From Brooklawnia sp963780175 (GTDB taxonomy: Bacteria; Actinomycetota; Actinomycetes; Propionibacteriales; Propionibacteriaceae), in NCBI GenBank assembly GCA_963780175.1, contig CAWAAT010000003.1, positions 1 through 64,000 on the forward strand: a DNA stretch of 64,000 bases. Direction: 5' to 3'. Of this stretch, positions 52,607 to 61,864 are shown piece by piece (position 1 is the stretch's first letter; every line of letters begins with the position of its first letter). A program made the position numbers and the translations under genes. The notes under the pieces were generated by a model that had not been told where the DNA came from, searched no databases, and saw only the letters and a list, made by a program, of their open reading frames with translations.

Positions 52607-53580
52607 ACCCGATCCACCGACCGCGCCGCCTGCGGCAATCACCCGGGGTGCGTCGACTGGTTGCCGAGACGAGGCTGCACCCCGCGAACCTGGTGCTGCC
52701 GATGTTCGTCGCCGAAGGCATCGACGAGCCGAGGCCTATCGCGTCCATGCCCGGGGTCGTCCAGCACACCCTCGCCAGCCTGGCCACCGCGGCCCGCGAG
52801 GCCGAAGCGGCGGGAGTTGGTGCCCTGATGCTCTTCGGCGTCCCGCTGCACAAGGACGCGGTCGGCTCCGGGGCCACCGACCCGGACGGCATTCTCGCCC
52901 GGGGCATCCGGACGCTGGCCGAGGCGGTGCCCGGGCTGCCGATCATCGCCGACCTCTGCCTCGACGAGTTTACCGACCACGGCCACTGCGGGGTGCTCGA
53001 CAATCACGGTCGGGTCGACAACGACGCCACCCTGCTCCGCTACCAGCAGATGGCCGTCGTGCTGGCCGACGCCGGCGCCACCATGGTGGGCACCTCGGGC
53101 ATGATGGACGGCCAGGTGGCCGCCGTCCGAACCGCGCTTGACAAGGTTGGATATCACGAGGTGATGGTGCTGGCCTACGCCGCGAAGTACGCGTCCGCGT
53201 TCTACGGTCCGTTCCGAGAGGCGGTCGCGTCGTCCCTGACGGGCGATCGGCGCACTTACCAGCAGGACCCCGCCAACGCCATCGAGGCGCTCCGCGAAGT
53301 CCGTCTCGACCTGGCCGAGGGCGCCGACATCATCATGGTGAAGCCGGCGCTCGGCTACCTGGATGTCGTGGCGGCGACGGCGGCCGAGGTGGATGTGCCG
53401 GTGGCCGCCTACGTGGTGTCGGGGGAGTTCGCGATGATCGAGGCGGCCGCCGCGAACGGCTGGATCAATCGGGACGCGGCCATCCTGGAGGCGCTGACCT
53501 GTGTGCGCCGGGCAGGCGCCCAGGTGATCGTCACCTACTGGGCCACCGAGGTCGCACATTCTCTGGGGGTCGTCCGATGA
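52603..53580 (+). CDS. hemB: Delta-aminolevulinic acid dehydratase
   Basis: 325 residues. Schiff-base lysines in VLAYAAKYASAFYGPFREA and IIMVKPALGYLDVV. The metal site ADLCLDEFTDHGHCGVL has two of the three Zn Cys with Asp in the middle, as in mycobacterial enzymes. It condenses two ALA to porphobilinogen. ATG 52603 overlaps hemCD; hemL overlaps its stop. Confidence 0.95.
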   Translation: MNPIHRPRRLRQSPGVRRLVAETRLHPANLVLPMFVAEGIDEPRPIASMPGVVQHTLASLATAAREAEAAGVGALMLFGVPLHKDAVGSGATDPDGILARGIRTLAEAVPGLPIIADLCLDEFTDHGHCGVLDNHGRVDNDATLLRYQQMAVVLADAGATMVGTSGMMDGQVAAVRTALDKVGYHEVMVLAYAAKYASAFYGPFREAVASSLTGDRRTYQQDPANAIEALREVRLDLAEGADIIMVKPALGYLDVVAATAAEVDVPVAAYVVSGEFAMIEAAAANGWINRDAAILEALTCVRRAGAQVIVTYWATEVAHSLGVVR

Positions 53581-54878
53581 GCCCGACCAATCAGGAACTG
53601 TTCGCTCGCGCCCGCCGCGTCATGCCCGGTGGGGTGTCGTCCCCGGTGCGGGCGTTCGGGGCCGTCGGGGGGACGCCGAGGTTCGCCGCGTCCGCCCAGG
53701 GAGCCTGGATCACCGACGTTGAGGGACGCACGTACGTCGACCTGGTGGGCAGCTGGGGTCCGATGATCCTCGGCCACGCCCATCCGCAGGTGGTCGCGGC
53801 CACCCAGAAGGCCATCGCCGGTTCGTCGTCCTTCGGTGCACCCAGCGTGCCCGAACTGCTGCTCGCCGAGCTCATCTGCGACGTCGTCGAGCCGGTCGAG
53901 CGGGTGCGGTTCACCTCGAGCGGCACCGAGGCGGTGCTGACCGCGGTCCGGCTGGCCAGGGCGGCGACCGGGCGCAGACTGATCATCAAGTTCGCCGGCT
54001 GCTACCACGGCCACGGCGACGCGCTGCTGGTGGCGGCCGGGTCGGGGGTCGCGACCCTCGGACTGCCCGACTCGCCGGGGGTACCGCCGTCGGTCGCGGC
54101 CGACACCATCGTGCTGCCCTACGGCCGGCTTGAGCTCGTCAAGCAAGTCTTCGAACAGCATCCGGACGCGGTCGCTGCGGTGCTGACCGAGGGCGTACCG
54201 GCCAACATGGGCGTCATCGCCCCGCCCACGGGGTTCAACCAGGGCTTGTCCGAACTCTGCACGACGCACGGGGCGCTGCTGATCATGGACGAGGTACTGA
54301 CCGGTTTCCGCTTGTCACAGGCCGGTCGTTGGGGTCTGGAGGGACGCGTCGAGGCTTGGGCGCCAGAGGTGTTCACGTTCGGAAAGGTGATCGGCGGGGG
54401 CCTGCCGTTGGCCGCGGTGGGTGGACGCGCCGAGATCATGGACCTGCTCGCCCCGGCCGGCCCGGTCTACCAGGCGGGGACGTTGAGCGGCAACCCCGCT
54501 GCGGCCGCCGCCGGCCTGGCCACCCTCGACCTGCTGGACGACTCGACCTACACGCAGCTGGACGCGACGAGCATCCGCCTTCAGCAGTTGGCGCACGATG
54601 CTCTGGAGGCCGCCGGGGTGCCGCATCGGGTGAACGCGGCCGGCAACCTGTTCAGCGTCTTCTTCACCTCCGACGAGGTCACCGACTACGACTCCGCGAA
54701 GCGGCAGGACGTGGCCGGCTTCGCCCGCTTCTTCCACACCATGCTGGACGAGGGGGTCTGGCTGCCACCGAGCGCCTTCGAGGCCTGGTTCGTGTCGGCG
54801 GCACTCGGCGAACGTGAGGTGGACGTCATTGCCGCCGCCCTGCCCAAGGCCGCCCGGGCGGCAGCCCAGCCGTCGTGA
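53577..54878 (+). CDS. hemL: Glutamate-1-semialdehyde 2,1-aminomutase
   Basis: 433 residues. PGGVSSPVRAFGAVGGTP at the start, TSSGTEAVLTAVRLARAATG, CYHGHGDALLVAAGSG, DEVLTGFRLSQAG and the PLP Lys in FTFGKVIGGGLPLAAVGG. It makes 5-aminolevulinate. ATG 53577 overlaps hemB by four bases, and cbiB overlaps its end. Confidence 0.95.
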   Translation: MSPTNQELFARARRVMPGGVSSPVRAFGAVGGTPRFAASAQGAWITDVEGRTYVDLVGSWGPMILGHAHPQVVAATQKAIAGSSSFGAPSVPELLLAELICDVVEPVERVRFTSSGTEAVLTAVRLARAATGRRLIIKFAGCYHGHGDALLVAAGSGVATLGLPDSPGVPPSVAADTIVLPYGRLELVKQVFEQHPDAVAAVLTEGVPANMGVIAPPTGFNQGLSELCTTHGALLIMDEVLTGFRLSQAGRWGLEGRVEAWAPEVFTFGKVIGGGLPLAAVGGRAEIMDLLAPAGPVYQAGTLSGNPAAAAAGLATLDLLDDSTYTQLDATSIRLQQLAHDALEAAGVPHRVNAAGNLFSVFFTSDEVTDYDSAKRQDVAGFARFFHTMLDEGVWLPPSAFEAWFVSAALGEREVDVIAAALPKAARAAAQPS

Positions 54879-55819
54879 GCCGCGCACTCGGCCTGCTGCT
54901 GGGAGTCGCCGCAGACGCCGTGCTCGGCGACCCCCGACGTCATCACCCGGTCGCCTGGTTCGGCAATTGGGCCGGCTGGCTCGAGCGGCGTCTCTACCGC
55001 GACTCGATCGCCCAGGGAGCGGTCTACCACGTGGCAGCCCTCGCGCCGGTGGTCGCCGCCGGTGTCGCGGCCCAACTGCTGACTCGTGGGCGTCCTGTTG
55101 TGCACACCGCCCTGACGGCGACCGCCACCTGGGCCGTCCTCGGGGCGCACAGTCTGGCGTCCGAGGGCCGGGCGATGGCCGACGAACTGGACGCCGGCGA
55201 CCTGCCCGCCGCCCGGGAGCGACTGACGCACCTGTGCTCGCGCAACCCCGAAGGCCTCGAGGCGGGTGAACTGGCCAGGGGAACCGTCGAGTCGCTGGCC
55301 GAGAACACCTCGGACGCCGTGGTGTGCTCGCTGTTCTGGGGGGCGGTGGCCGGCGTCCCCGGGCTGCTCGTGCACCGCGGCATCAACACCCTGGACGCGA
55401 TGGTCGGCTACCGGAATGTCCGGTACGAACGCTTCGGCAAGGTGTCTGCGCTGGTCGACGACGCCGCCGCGTTCGTCCCGGCCCGGCTGGCCGGCGCGCT
55501 GAGTTGTCTGCTCGCCCCGACCGTGGGAGGTTCGCTTCGAAGTGCCGGGCGCGTCATGCTGCGCGACGCCGGGCGTCATCCGAGCCCCAACGGTGGCTGG
55601 TGTGAGGCCGCCTGGGCGGGGGCCCTCGGCGTCCGGTTGGGCGGGGCGTCAACCTACCACGGACGCGTCGAACTGCGTCCTGAACTGGGGGACGCCGAGG
55701 CGCCAGCCCCGGACGCATCGACGGTTCGGCGGGCGGCCCGGCTGGTCAGCCTGGTCACGCTGGCGTCAGCGCTGCCGGCCGGGGCATGGGCCCTCACTTA
55801 TCGCCAGACGCTGCCTTGA
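54875..55819 (+). CDS. cbiB: Adenosylcobinamide-phosphate synthase
   Basis: 314 residues, about five membrane segments. VAADAVLGDPRRHHPVAWFG is the diagnostic start; ESLAENTSDAVVCSLFWGAV, INTLDAMVGYRNVRYERFG and DAGRHPSPNGGWCEAAWAG are further CbiB/CobD blocks. It attaches aminopropanol (phosphate) to adenosylcobyric acid in the membrane. A cobalamin gene placed at the end of the hem operon (GTGA overlap with hemL). Its 3' end overlaps the DUF5997 gene by 26 bp. Confidence 0.94.
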   Translation: MSRALGLLLGVAADAVLGDPRRHHPVAWFGNWAGWLERRLYRDSIAQGAVYHVAALAPVVAAGVAAQLLTRGRPVVHTALTATATWAVLGAHSLASEGRAMADELDAGDLPAARERLTHLCSRNPEGLEAGELARGTVESLAENTSDAVVCSLFWGAVAGVPGLLVHRGINTLDAMVGYRNVRYERFGKVSALVDDAAAFVPARLAGALSCLLAPTVGGSLRSAGRVMLRDAGRHPSPNGGWCEAAWAGALGVRLGGASTYHGRVELRPELGDAEAPAPDASTVRRAARLVSLVTLASALPAGAWALTYRQTLP

Positions 55820-56156
55820 GCCGTGCCTTCTCGGCCATCACCTCGCGGTAGATGCCCCGCTCCCGCCTCAGCCAGCTGGGCGGATCGGCGAGCAGGACGC
55901 CGATCTGTTCGGCGTCCAGCGCCTCGGTGATGCCGCCCCGCCCCAGCCCGGCCCGCGAGATGCCCAGCTTCTGGGCCATCACCTCGCGCGGGAAGGGACC
56001 GTTGCGTCGCAGTTCCGTGAGCCACTCCGGGGGGTCGGCGCGCAGCGCGTCCAGTTCGGCGCGGGTGATCGGTGAGCTCTGGAACTCCTGGGGGGTTGCC
56101 GGCAGGTGGATGCCGAGTTTGCTGGCAGCCGTGGACGGCTTCATGGTTTGGCTCAC
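55794..56156 (-). CDS. DUF5997-family protein
   Basis: 120 residues. KPSTAASKLGIHLPATPQEF, ADPPEWLTELRRNGPFPREV and a second copy of the pattern DPPSWLRRERGIYREVM give two similar helical units. The family is restricted to actinobacteria and its role is unknown. It is divergent from the LysR-effector-like gene at 56196 (39 bp between starts), a pairing I associate with this family. Confidence 0.85.
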   Translation of the reverse strand: MSQTMKPSTAASKLGIHLPATPQEFQSSPITRAELDALRADPPEWLTELRRNGPFPREVMAQKLGISRAGLGRGGITEALDAEQIGVLLADPPSWLRRERGIYREVMAEKARLKAASGDK

Positions 56157-56183
56157 GGCGACATCCTATCCGCGCGCCTCCGA

Positions 56184-56198
56184 TAGCCTGCGTTCGTG
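56184..56198 (+). promoter_or_regulatory. Leaderless start of the LysR-effector-like gene
   Basis: TAGCCT (56184-56189), six bases, then GTG 56196 (followed by ATG). Confidence 0.5.
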
Positions 56199-56780
56199 AT
56201 GATTCCGGAAGGGCCCCACCACACCGGGCTGCGCATCGGCTTCGTGCCCGGGGTCACGCTGACCAAGTGGCGCACGATCTGGAAGCAGCGTTTCCCGCGG
56301 ATCGCACTGGACGTCGTCGAGGTGGCCGTGGCCGACCAGCGACGCGTTCTGGACGCCGGCGAGGTCGACATGTGCTTCGTCCGGTTGCCGGTCGACACCG
56401 ATGGCCTGCATGTGATCCGGCTCTATGACGAGGTGCCGGTGGTCTGGGTGTCCAAGGACCACCCGCTGGCGATGTTCGACGAGGTGACCAGCCTCGACCT
56501 GGCGGGGGAGAACGTGCTCGAGGACGCCGACCAGGCCAGCATCGAGCTGGTTGTCAACGAGCAGGCCGTTTCGAGGGTGCCGATGTCGATCGCACGCACC
56601 AACGCCCGCCGCGACCTGGTCTACCGTCCGGTCACCGACGCCCCGTCCACCACGGTCGCCCTTGCCTGGCGAACCGACAACGAGCACGAGGCGATCGACG
56701 AGTTCATCGGCGTCGTCCGGGGTCGGACGGCGAACAGCTCACGCACCGCCCAGGAACGGACGCGGAAGCGTCGCCGCTGA
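56196..56780 (+). CDS. LysR-type effector-binding domain protein without HTH
   Basis: 194 residues. LRIGFVPGVTLTKWRTIWKQ, then LDAGEVDMCFVRLPVDTDGL and VPVVWVSKDHPLAMF follow the periplasmic-binding-like effector domain of LysR regulators. There is no N-terminal winged helix, and the C-terminus is Arg/Lys-rich (QERTRKRRR). It may sense a small molecule and act with the divergent DUF5997 protein. Role unknown. Confidence 0.8.
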   Translation: MMIPEGPHHTGLRIGFVPGVTLTKWRTIWKQRFPRIALDVVEVAVADQRRVLDAGEVDMCFVRLPVDTDGLHVIRLYDEVPVVWVSKDHPLAMFDEVTSLDLAGENVLEDADQASIELVVNEQAVSRVPMSIARTNARRDLVYRPVTDAPSTTVALAWRTDNEHEAIDEFIGVVRGRTANSSRTAQERTRKRRR

Positions 56781-57020
56781 CTACAGCCCCAGGCGCTTCT
56801 TGACGCTCTCGACCGAGCACACCTCGAGGGTGTCGACGTCAGCCGCCAGGTAGGCCGGGCAGGTACCGACGGCAGCCGTCGCCCCGAGCAGCGCGCCCAG
56901 ACCAAGCAGCACCTTGCCCAGCAGAGACTGCGCCTTGAACGCACCCAGCACCAGGAAAACCACCGCGAACACCCCGCGCGCGGCACGATCGACCGTTCCC
57001 ACATTCTGTTTGAGGTCCAT
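56781..57020 (-). CDS. DUF2892/YgaP-like small membrane protein
   Basis: 79 residues from ATG 57020, behind AAGGAGA. QNVGTVDRAARGVFAVVFLV and the following GKVLLGLGALLGATAAVGTCPAY give two membrane helices ending in the conserved GxCPxY of DUF2892 proteins, which in YgaP follow a rhodanese domain. Here it stands alone. Stop is adjacent to that of the LysR-like gene. Confidence 0.88.
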   Translation of the reverse strand: MDLKQNVGTVDRAARGVFAVVFLVLGAFKAQSLLGKVLLGLGALLGATAAVGTCPAYLAADVDTLEVCSVESVKKRLGL

Positions 57021-57106
57021 GTCTTCTCCTTCGGTTACTTCGAAGGATAGGTCGCGCACGGACGCCGCGTTGGGCGTCCAGCCGCGAGAGAGACTACGGT
57101 TTGGGT

Positions 57107-58863
57107 GTGAGTGACGACAGCGCGACCGAAGCCCAGACCACCTTCGCCGACCTCGGCATCGACGAACGCCTGCTCAAGACGCTGCGAGGTCTCGGCTACG
57201 AGGCGCCCACCCCGATCCAGGCCGAGACGATCCCCGCCCTGCTCGCGGGACGTAACGTCGTCGGGCTCGCCCAGACCGGCACCGGCAAGACGGCCGCGTT
57301 CGCCCTGCCCATCCTGCAGCACCTCGACCACAAGCAGAAGGCGCCCCAGGCGCTCGTGCTGGCCCCCACCCGCGAGCTGGCCCTGCAGGTGTGTGAGGCG
57401 TTCGAGACGCTACTCGGCGCACCTGCCGGGCGTCCGGGTGTTGCCGGTCTACGGCGGTCAGGGCTACGGCGTGCAGCTGTCAGCGCGCTGGCGCGCGGCG
57501 TGCACGTCGTCGTCGGCACCCCCGGCCGCATCATCGACCACCTCGACCGGGGCACTCTCGACCTGCTCCCAGCTGCGCTACCTGGTGCTCGACGAGGCCG
57601 ACGAGATGCTCAGCATGGGCTTCGCCGAGGACGTCGAGAAGATCCTCGCCGACACCCCAGCCGACAAGCAGGTCGCGCTGTTCTCGGCGACCATGCCGGC
57701 CGCGATCCGCGCGCTGTCGAAGAAGTACCTCACCGACCCGCTCGAGGTGATGGTCAAGGGCGAGACCGCGACCGCCGAGAACATCTCGCACCGCTACATG
57801 GTGGTCGCCTACCCGCAGAAGGTGGACGCGCTCACCCGCATCCTGGAGGTCGAGAACTTCGAGGGCATGATCGTGTTCGTCCGCACCAAGAACGAGACCG
57901 AGACGCTCGCCGAGAAGCTGCGGGCCCGGGGGTTCTCGGCGGCCGCGATCAACGGCGACCTCGTCCAGGCCCAGCGTGAGCGGACGATCGGACAGCTCAA
58001 GTCGGGCAAGCTCGACATCCTGGTCGCCACCGACGTGGCCGCCCGCGGGCTGGACGTCGACCGGATCAGCCACGTGATCAACTTCGACATCCCGACCGAC
58101 ACCGAGAGCTACGTCCACCGCATCGGACGCACCGGCCGGGCCGGACGCAGCGGCGCCGCCATCTCGTTCGTCACCCCGCGGGAACGCCACCTGCTGCGGG
58201 CCATCGAGCGTGCGACCCGCCAGACCCTGTCTCCGATGGCCATGCCGTCGGCCGAGGACATCAACGCCACCCGGCTCTCCCGCTTCGACGACGGCGATCA
58301 CCGAGGCCCTCGGTGACGCCGAGGGCATCGACTTCTTCCGTGATGTCGTCGCCCACTACGTCAACGAGTTCGACGTCCCCGAGCTCGACGTCGCCGCCGC
58401 TCTGGCGTCGGTGCTGCAGGGCGACGAGCCGATGCTGCTCGACCCGGCGGCCAACCGGACGCCGTCCGCCTCGTTCGAGGGGCCGAGCCGTACGTCGTCC
58501 GATCAGCCCGGCCGCGGCGGCAGCCGTCCGGTCAGTGACGCTCCCCGACAAGGCCGGACGCGCGGCGAGCCCGTCGGCCCGATGTCGACGTACCGGCTGG
58601 CCGTCGGACGCCGCCACAAGATATCGCCGCGCCAGATCGTCGGGGCGCTGGCCAACGAGGGTGGGCTGAGCGGCGATGACTTCGGCAAGATCGACATCCG
58701 CATCGATCACACGCTGGTCGACCTGCCCGCGAAGCTGCCCAAGGAGGTCTGGGAGAAGCTGCGTACCACCCGTATCTCGGGCAAGCTCATCGAGATGGAG
58801 CGCGACCACGGGGTCACGGGCAAGAGCTGGAAGAAGGGCCGCGGCCAGGCGTCCCGGGATTGA
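57107..58863 (+). CDS. DEAD-box RNA helicase with DbpA-type C-terminal domain, frameshifted
   Basis: Leaderless GTG 57107 (TACGGT at 57095-57100). Q-motif GLGYEAPTPIQAETIPALL, motif I AQTGTGKTAAFALPI, Ia LAPTRELALQV, TPGRIIDHLDRGTL, motif II LVLDEADEMLSMGFAEDVEK, SATMP, and motifs V-VI DVAARGLDVDRISHVI and HRIGRTGRAGRSG. Frame changes are needed near 57415, 57490, 57570 and 58295. After a basic linker the C-terminus YRLAVGRRHKISPRQIVGAL with GKIDIRIDHTLVDLP is the DbpA RNA-binding domain. It should act in ribosome assembly or cold-stress RNA unwinding. The intact order of motifs argues for base errors. Confidence 0.88.
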
Positions 58864-58911
58864 CGCCACCCGGCTGGTCTGCGGGGGCTGTCGTTGACCC
58901 AGCCCGGCCCG

Positions 58912-58926
58912 TACGCTCAACACATG
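58912..58926 (+). promoter_or_regulatory. Leaderless start of the glutamate-cysteine ligase gene
   Basis: TACGCT (58912-58917), six bases, then ATG 58924, selecting this start over the upstream TTG 58894. Confidence 0.5.
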
Positions 58927-60057
58927 AAGCTCGATTTTTCGCCCACAGACCCGGCGACGATCGGGGTGGAGTGGGAGCTTGCCCTGGTCGACGCCTCGAC
59001 CGGTGAGCTGACGCCCGCGGCGTCCCGGGTGCTGGACTCGGTGGAGGACCCTGGCAAGGGCCCGATCCGCCGCGAGTACCTGACCTGCATGGTTGAGCTG
59101 GTCAGCGGGGTCCATCACCATGTGGCCGACGCGCTCGGCGACCTCGCCGAGAGCCTGTCGACCCTGCGCGGCATCCTGGGTGACGACGTTCTGCCGGTGG
59201 GCGTGGGCGTCCACCCATTCAGCATCGCGGCAGACCAGACGCACTTCGAGCTGGAGCGCTACCTGGCCGTCGCAGAGAAGAACGGCTACTGGGGCCGCCA
59301 GATGGTCACCAACGGAACGCACGTCCACGTCGGGGTCGACGACCAGGCCAAGGTGTTGCCGATCACCACCGGGTTGGCCGCGCTGAGCCCGTTCTTCATC
59401 GCGCTCGCCGCCTCGTCGCCCTACTGGCAGGGCGAGGACACCGGCTTCGCGTCCAACCGCACGATGCTGTTCCAGCAGTTGCACACCAACGGACTGCCGG
59501 TGGCCATGGACACCTGGCAGGAGTTCCAGGCCTACGCCACCGACCTCGAGGAGGTCGGCATGATCCAGGTGATGGGTGAGATCCGCTGGGACGTCCGGCC
59601 GTCCACGTTCGGCACCGTCGAGAACCGGCTGACCGACTCGGTGCCCACCTTCGCCGAGTTGGGCGCCATCACGGCCTTCACCCAGTGCGCGGCCGCCTGG
59701 CTGGCTGCCGAGCTCGACGAGGGACGCACCGCCCCCCACCTGGCGCCCTGGTTCCTGCAGGAGAACAAGTGGCGGGCCGCCCGTTACGGGCTGGAGGCCG
59801 ACATCATCACCACCGATCCCCGGGCGAGGGTCCAGCCACTGCGGGAGCGGCTGTACGTCTGGCTCGAGCGGCTCCAGCCGCACGCTCGCCAACTCGGCTG
59901 TGAGGCAGAACTCGCCAACTGCGCCAGCCTGGCCGAACAGGGAGCCAGCTATGCCCGTCAGCGCCGGGAGTTCGAGCGCTCGGGAGACCTGCGCACCGTC
60001 GTCGGTCTGCTCGCGGCTGAGACGGGGGCGGCTGCCCCGGGTAATCTGCGACCGTGA
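58924..60057 (+). CDS. GCS2-family carboxylate-amine ligase (glutamate-cysteine ligase type)
   Basis: 377 residues. TIGVEWELALVDASTGELTP is the YbdK/GCS2 start, CMVELVSGVHHHVADAL and the GTHVHVGVDDQAKVLPI block carry the metal ligands, and FQQLHTNGLPVAMDTWQEF, a DVRPSTFGTVENRLTDS segment and ENKWRAARYGLEADII follow. These enzymes join glutamate to an amine such as cysteine. In actinobacteria homologues serve low-molecular-weight thiol or ergothioneine pathways, but substrate is not decided by sequence. The amidotransferase gene overlaps its stop (GTGA). Confidence 0.9.
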   Translation: MKLDFSPTDPATIGVEWELALVDASTGELTPAASRVLDSVEDPGKGPIRREYLTCMVELVSGVHHHVADALGDLAESLSTLRGILGDDVLPVGVGVHPFSIAADQTHFELERYLAVAEKNGYWGRQMVTNGTHVHVGVDDQAKVLPITTGLAALSPFFIALAASSPYWQGEDTGFASNRTMLFQQLHTNGLPVAMDTWQEFQAYATDLEEVGMIQVMGEIRWDVRPSTFGTVENRLTDSVPTFAELGAITAFTQCAAAWLAAELDEGRTAPHLAPWFLQENKWRAARYGLEADIITTDPRARVQPLRERLYVWLERLQPHARQLGCEAELANCASLAEQGASYARQRREFERSGDLRTVVGLLAAETGAAAPGNLRP

Positions 60058-60782
60058 GACCCTTCCTGCTGCTCAGCACCCGCGACCATGACCAGGCGGC
60101 GGTGGCCGAACACGCGTCGGTGGCCCGGCACGCCGGGCTTCGTCCCGACCAACTCGTGCACATCAGGGTCGAGGCGGCCCCGCTGGGTGACATCGACCTC
60201 GACGCCTACGCCGGCGTCCTGCTCGGTGGCAGCGCGTACAACGTCTCGGACGAGGACAAGTCGCCCCTGCAGCAGCGCGTCGAGGCCGACCTGCGCCGGG
60301 TGATCGCCGACATCCTCGCCGCTGACCGGCCGTTCCTCGGCATGTGTTACGGCATCGGCACGGTGACCGCCCACCTGGGTGGGGTCGTCGACCGCACCTA
60401 CGGTGAGCCGGTCGGGGCGGCGTCCATCACCCTGACCGACGCGGGACGCGCAGACCCGCTGCTGGCGGGGGTGCCCGAGCGCTTCGAGGCGTTCGTCGGG
60501 CACAAGGAGGCGAGCAACGGCGTACCGGACGGGGCCGAGCTGCTGGCCACCGGGCAGGTGTGCCCCGTGCAGATGTACCGGGTGGGAGCCAACGTGTATG
60601 TGACCCAGTTCCACCCCGAGTTGGACGCCGACGACCTCGAACTGCGGATGCGCATCTACCAGCACGCGGGCTATTTCCGCCCCGACGAGCTGGATGAGCT
60701 CATCGCGATGGCCAGGGCGTCCGGGGTGGACGGCTCCCAGCACCGGGTGCTCGCCAACTTCACCAGGCGGTACGCGGGCTGA
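60054..60782 (+). CDS. Class I glutamine amidotransferase (GMP-synthase-like)
   Basis: 242 residues. The nucleophile elbow is RPFLGMCYGIGTVTAHLGG and the catalytic His-Glu are in VTQFHPELDADDLELRM, the class I triad. AGVLLGGSAYNVSDEDKSPL resembles the GuaA glutaminase domain, but no synthetase domain is attached. It could hydrolyse gamma-glutamyl compounds. The 4-bp overlap with the GCS2 gene suggests a joint role in gamma-glutamyl metabolism. Confidence 0.88.
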   Translation: MRPFLLLSTRDHDQAAVAEHASVARHAGLRPDQLVHIRVEAAPLGDIDLDAYAGVLLGGSAYNVSDEDKSPLQQRVEADLRRVIADILAADRPFLGMCYGIGTVTAHLGGVVDRTYGEPVGAASITLTDAGRADPLLAGVPERFEAFVGHKEASNGVPDGAELLATGQVCPVQMYRVGANVYVTQFHPELDADDLELRMRIYQHAGYFRPDELDELIAMARASGVDGSQHRVLANFTRRYAG

Positions 60783-60793
60783 GTCTGGGCTCC

Positions 60794-61864
60794 TCAGTCC
60801 TGGCCGGACACCCCGGCCGAGTCGAAGGTGGCCATCTCACGCAGGATCAGGGCCGAGGCACGCACGATCGGCAGCACCGTGACGGCACCGGAGCCCTCGC
60901 CGAGCCGCATGTCGAGCGAGACCACCGGGTCGAGCCCGAGGTGTGCGAGCGTCACCGCGATTCCCGACTCGACGCCGTTGTGGCCGCCGATCAGGTAACC
61001 GGACGCCGCCGGCGCCAGACTGACAGCCACCAGCGCGGCCGAACAGGCGATCACCCCGTCAACGATGACCGGCACCCGATTGGCGGCCCCGCCCAGCACG
61101 AACCCGGCCATCGCCGCGTGCTCCAGCCCACCGACGCCGGCCAGCGTCTCGAGGGGCCGATCCGCGGAGGCGCCATTCACCTCGATGCCCTTCCGGATCG
61201 CCGCGATCTTGCGGGTCAGCGTCTCGTCGTCGGCACCCGCGCCGCGTCCGGTGACCGTGGGGGCGTCCGCGCCGGTGAACACGCTGATGAGCGCGGCCGC
61301 CGGAGTGGTGTTGCCGATGCCGACCTCGCCCATCACCAGGCAGCGGTAGCCCTCGGCATGGGCCTGGTTTGCGGCGCGGATGCCCACCTCGATGCCGGCC
61401 AGGGCGTCCGCGATGCTCATGGCGGGGCCCTGGGTGAAGTCGTCGGTGCCCCGGCGCAGGTGGACGTCGCGCACGGCGTCCAACCCGACGGGAGCCAGCA
61501 GGCCCACGTCGAACACCCGGACGTCCGCGCCGGCGTTGCGCGCGAGCACGCTCACGGCGGCACCGCCGAGGGCGATGTTCGCCGCCATCTGCTGCGAGAC
61601 CTCCTGCGGCCACGGCGAGACCTGCTGGCCGGCCTGGACGCCGTGGTCGCCGGCGAAGACCCCCACCAGGGCAGGTGAAGGTGCGGGCGGCGGGCACTGT
61701 CCGGCGATCGCGGACAGTTGGTTGCCCAGGGTCTCCAGGCGTCCCAGCGAGCCGGGCGGCTTGGTGAGTGTCAGCTGACGCGCCTCAGCGGCGGCGCGGG
61801 CGTCCTCGTCGACGGGGACGATGGCCGCGAGCGTGCGGCCCAGCAGGGAGTTGGGGTCGATCAT
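60794..61864 (-). CDS. cobT: Nicotinate-nucleotide-dimethylbenzimidazole phosphoribosyltransferase
   Basis: 356 residues. LTKPPGSLGRLETLGNQLSA at the start, VFAGDHGVQAGQQVSPWPQE, GEVGIGNTTPAAALISVFTG and VSLDMRLGEGSGAVTVLPI with the catalytic Glu. It makes alpha-ribazole phosphate for the lower ligand. ATG 61864 overlaps the stop of the upstream nitroreductase-family gene by four bases. Confidence 0.95.
   Translation of the reverse strand: MIDPNSLLGRTLAAIVPVDEDARAAAEARQLTLTKPPGSLGRLETLGNQLSAIAGQCPPPAPSPALVGVFAGDHGVQAGQQVSPWPQEVSQQMAANIALGGAAVSVLARNAGADVRVFDVGLLAPVGLDAVRDVHLRRGTDDFTQGPAMSIADALAGIEVGIRAANQAHAEGYRCLVMGEVGIGNTTPAAALISVFTGADAPTVTGRGAGADDETLTRKIAAIRKGIEVNGASADRPLETLAGVGGLEHAAMAGFVLGGAANRVPVIVDGVIACSAALVAVSLAPAASGYLIGGHNGVESGIAVTLAHLGLDPVVSLDMRLGEGSGAVTVLPIVRASALILREMATFDSAGVSGQD

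Noticed and set aside
58261..59892. 543-aa minus-strand frame
   Set aside because: Antisense of the helicase end and the GCS2 gene.
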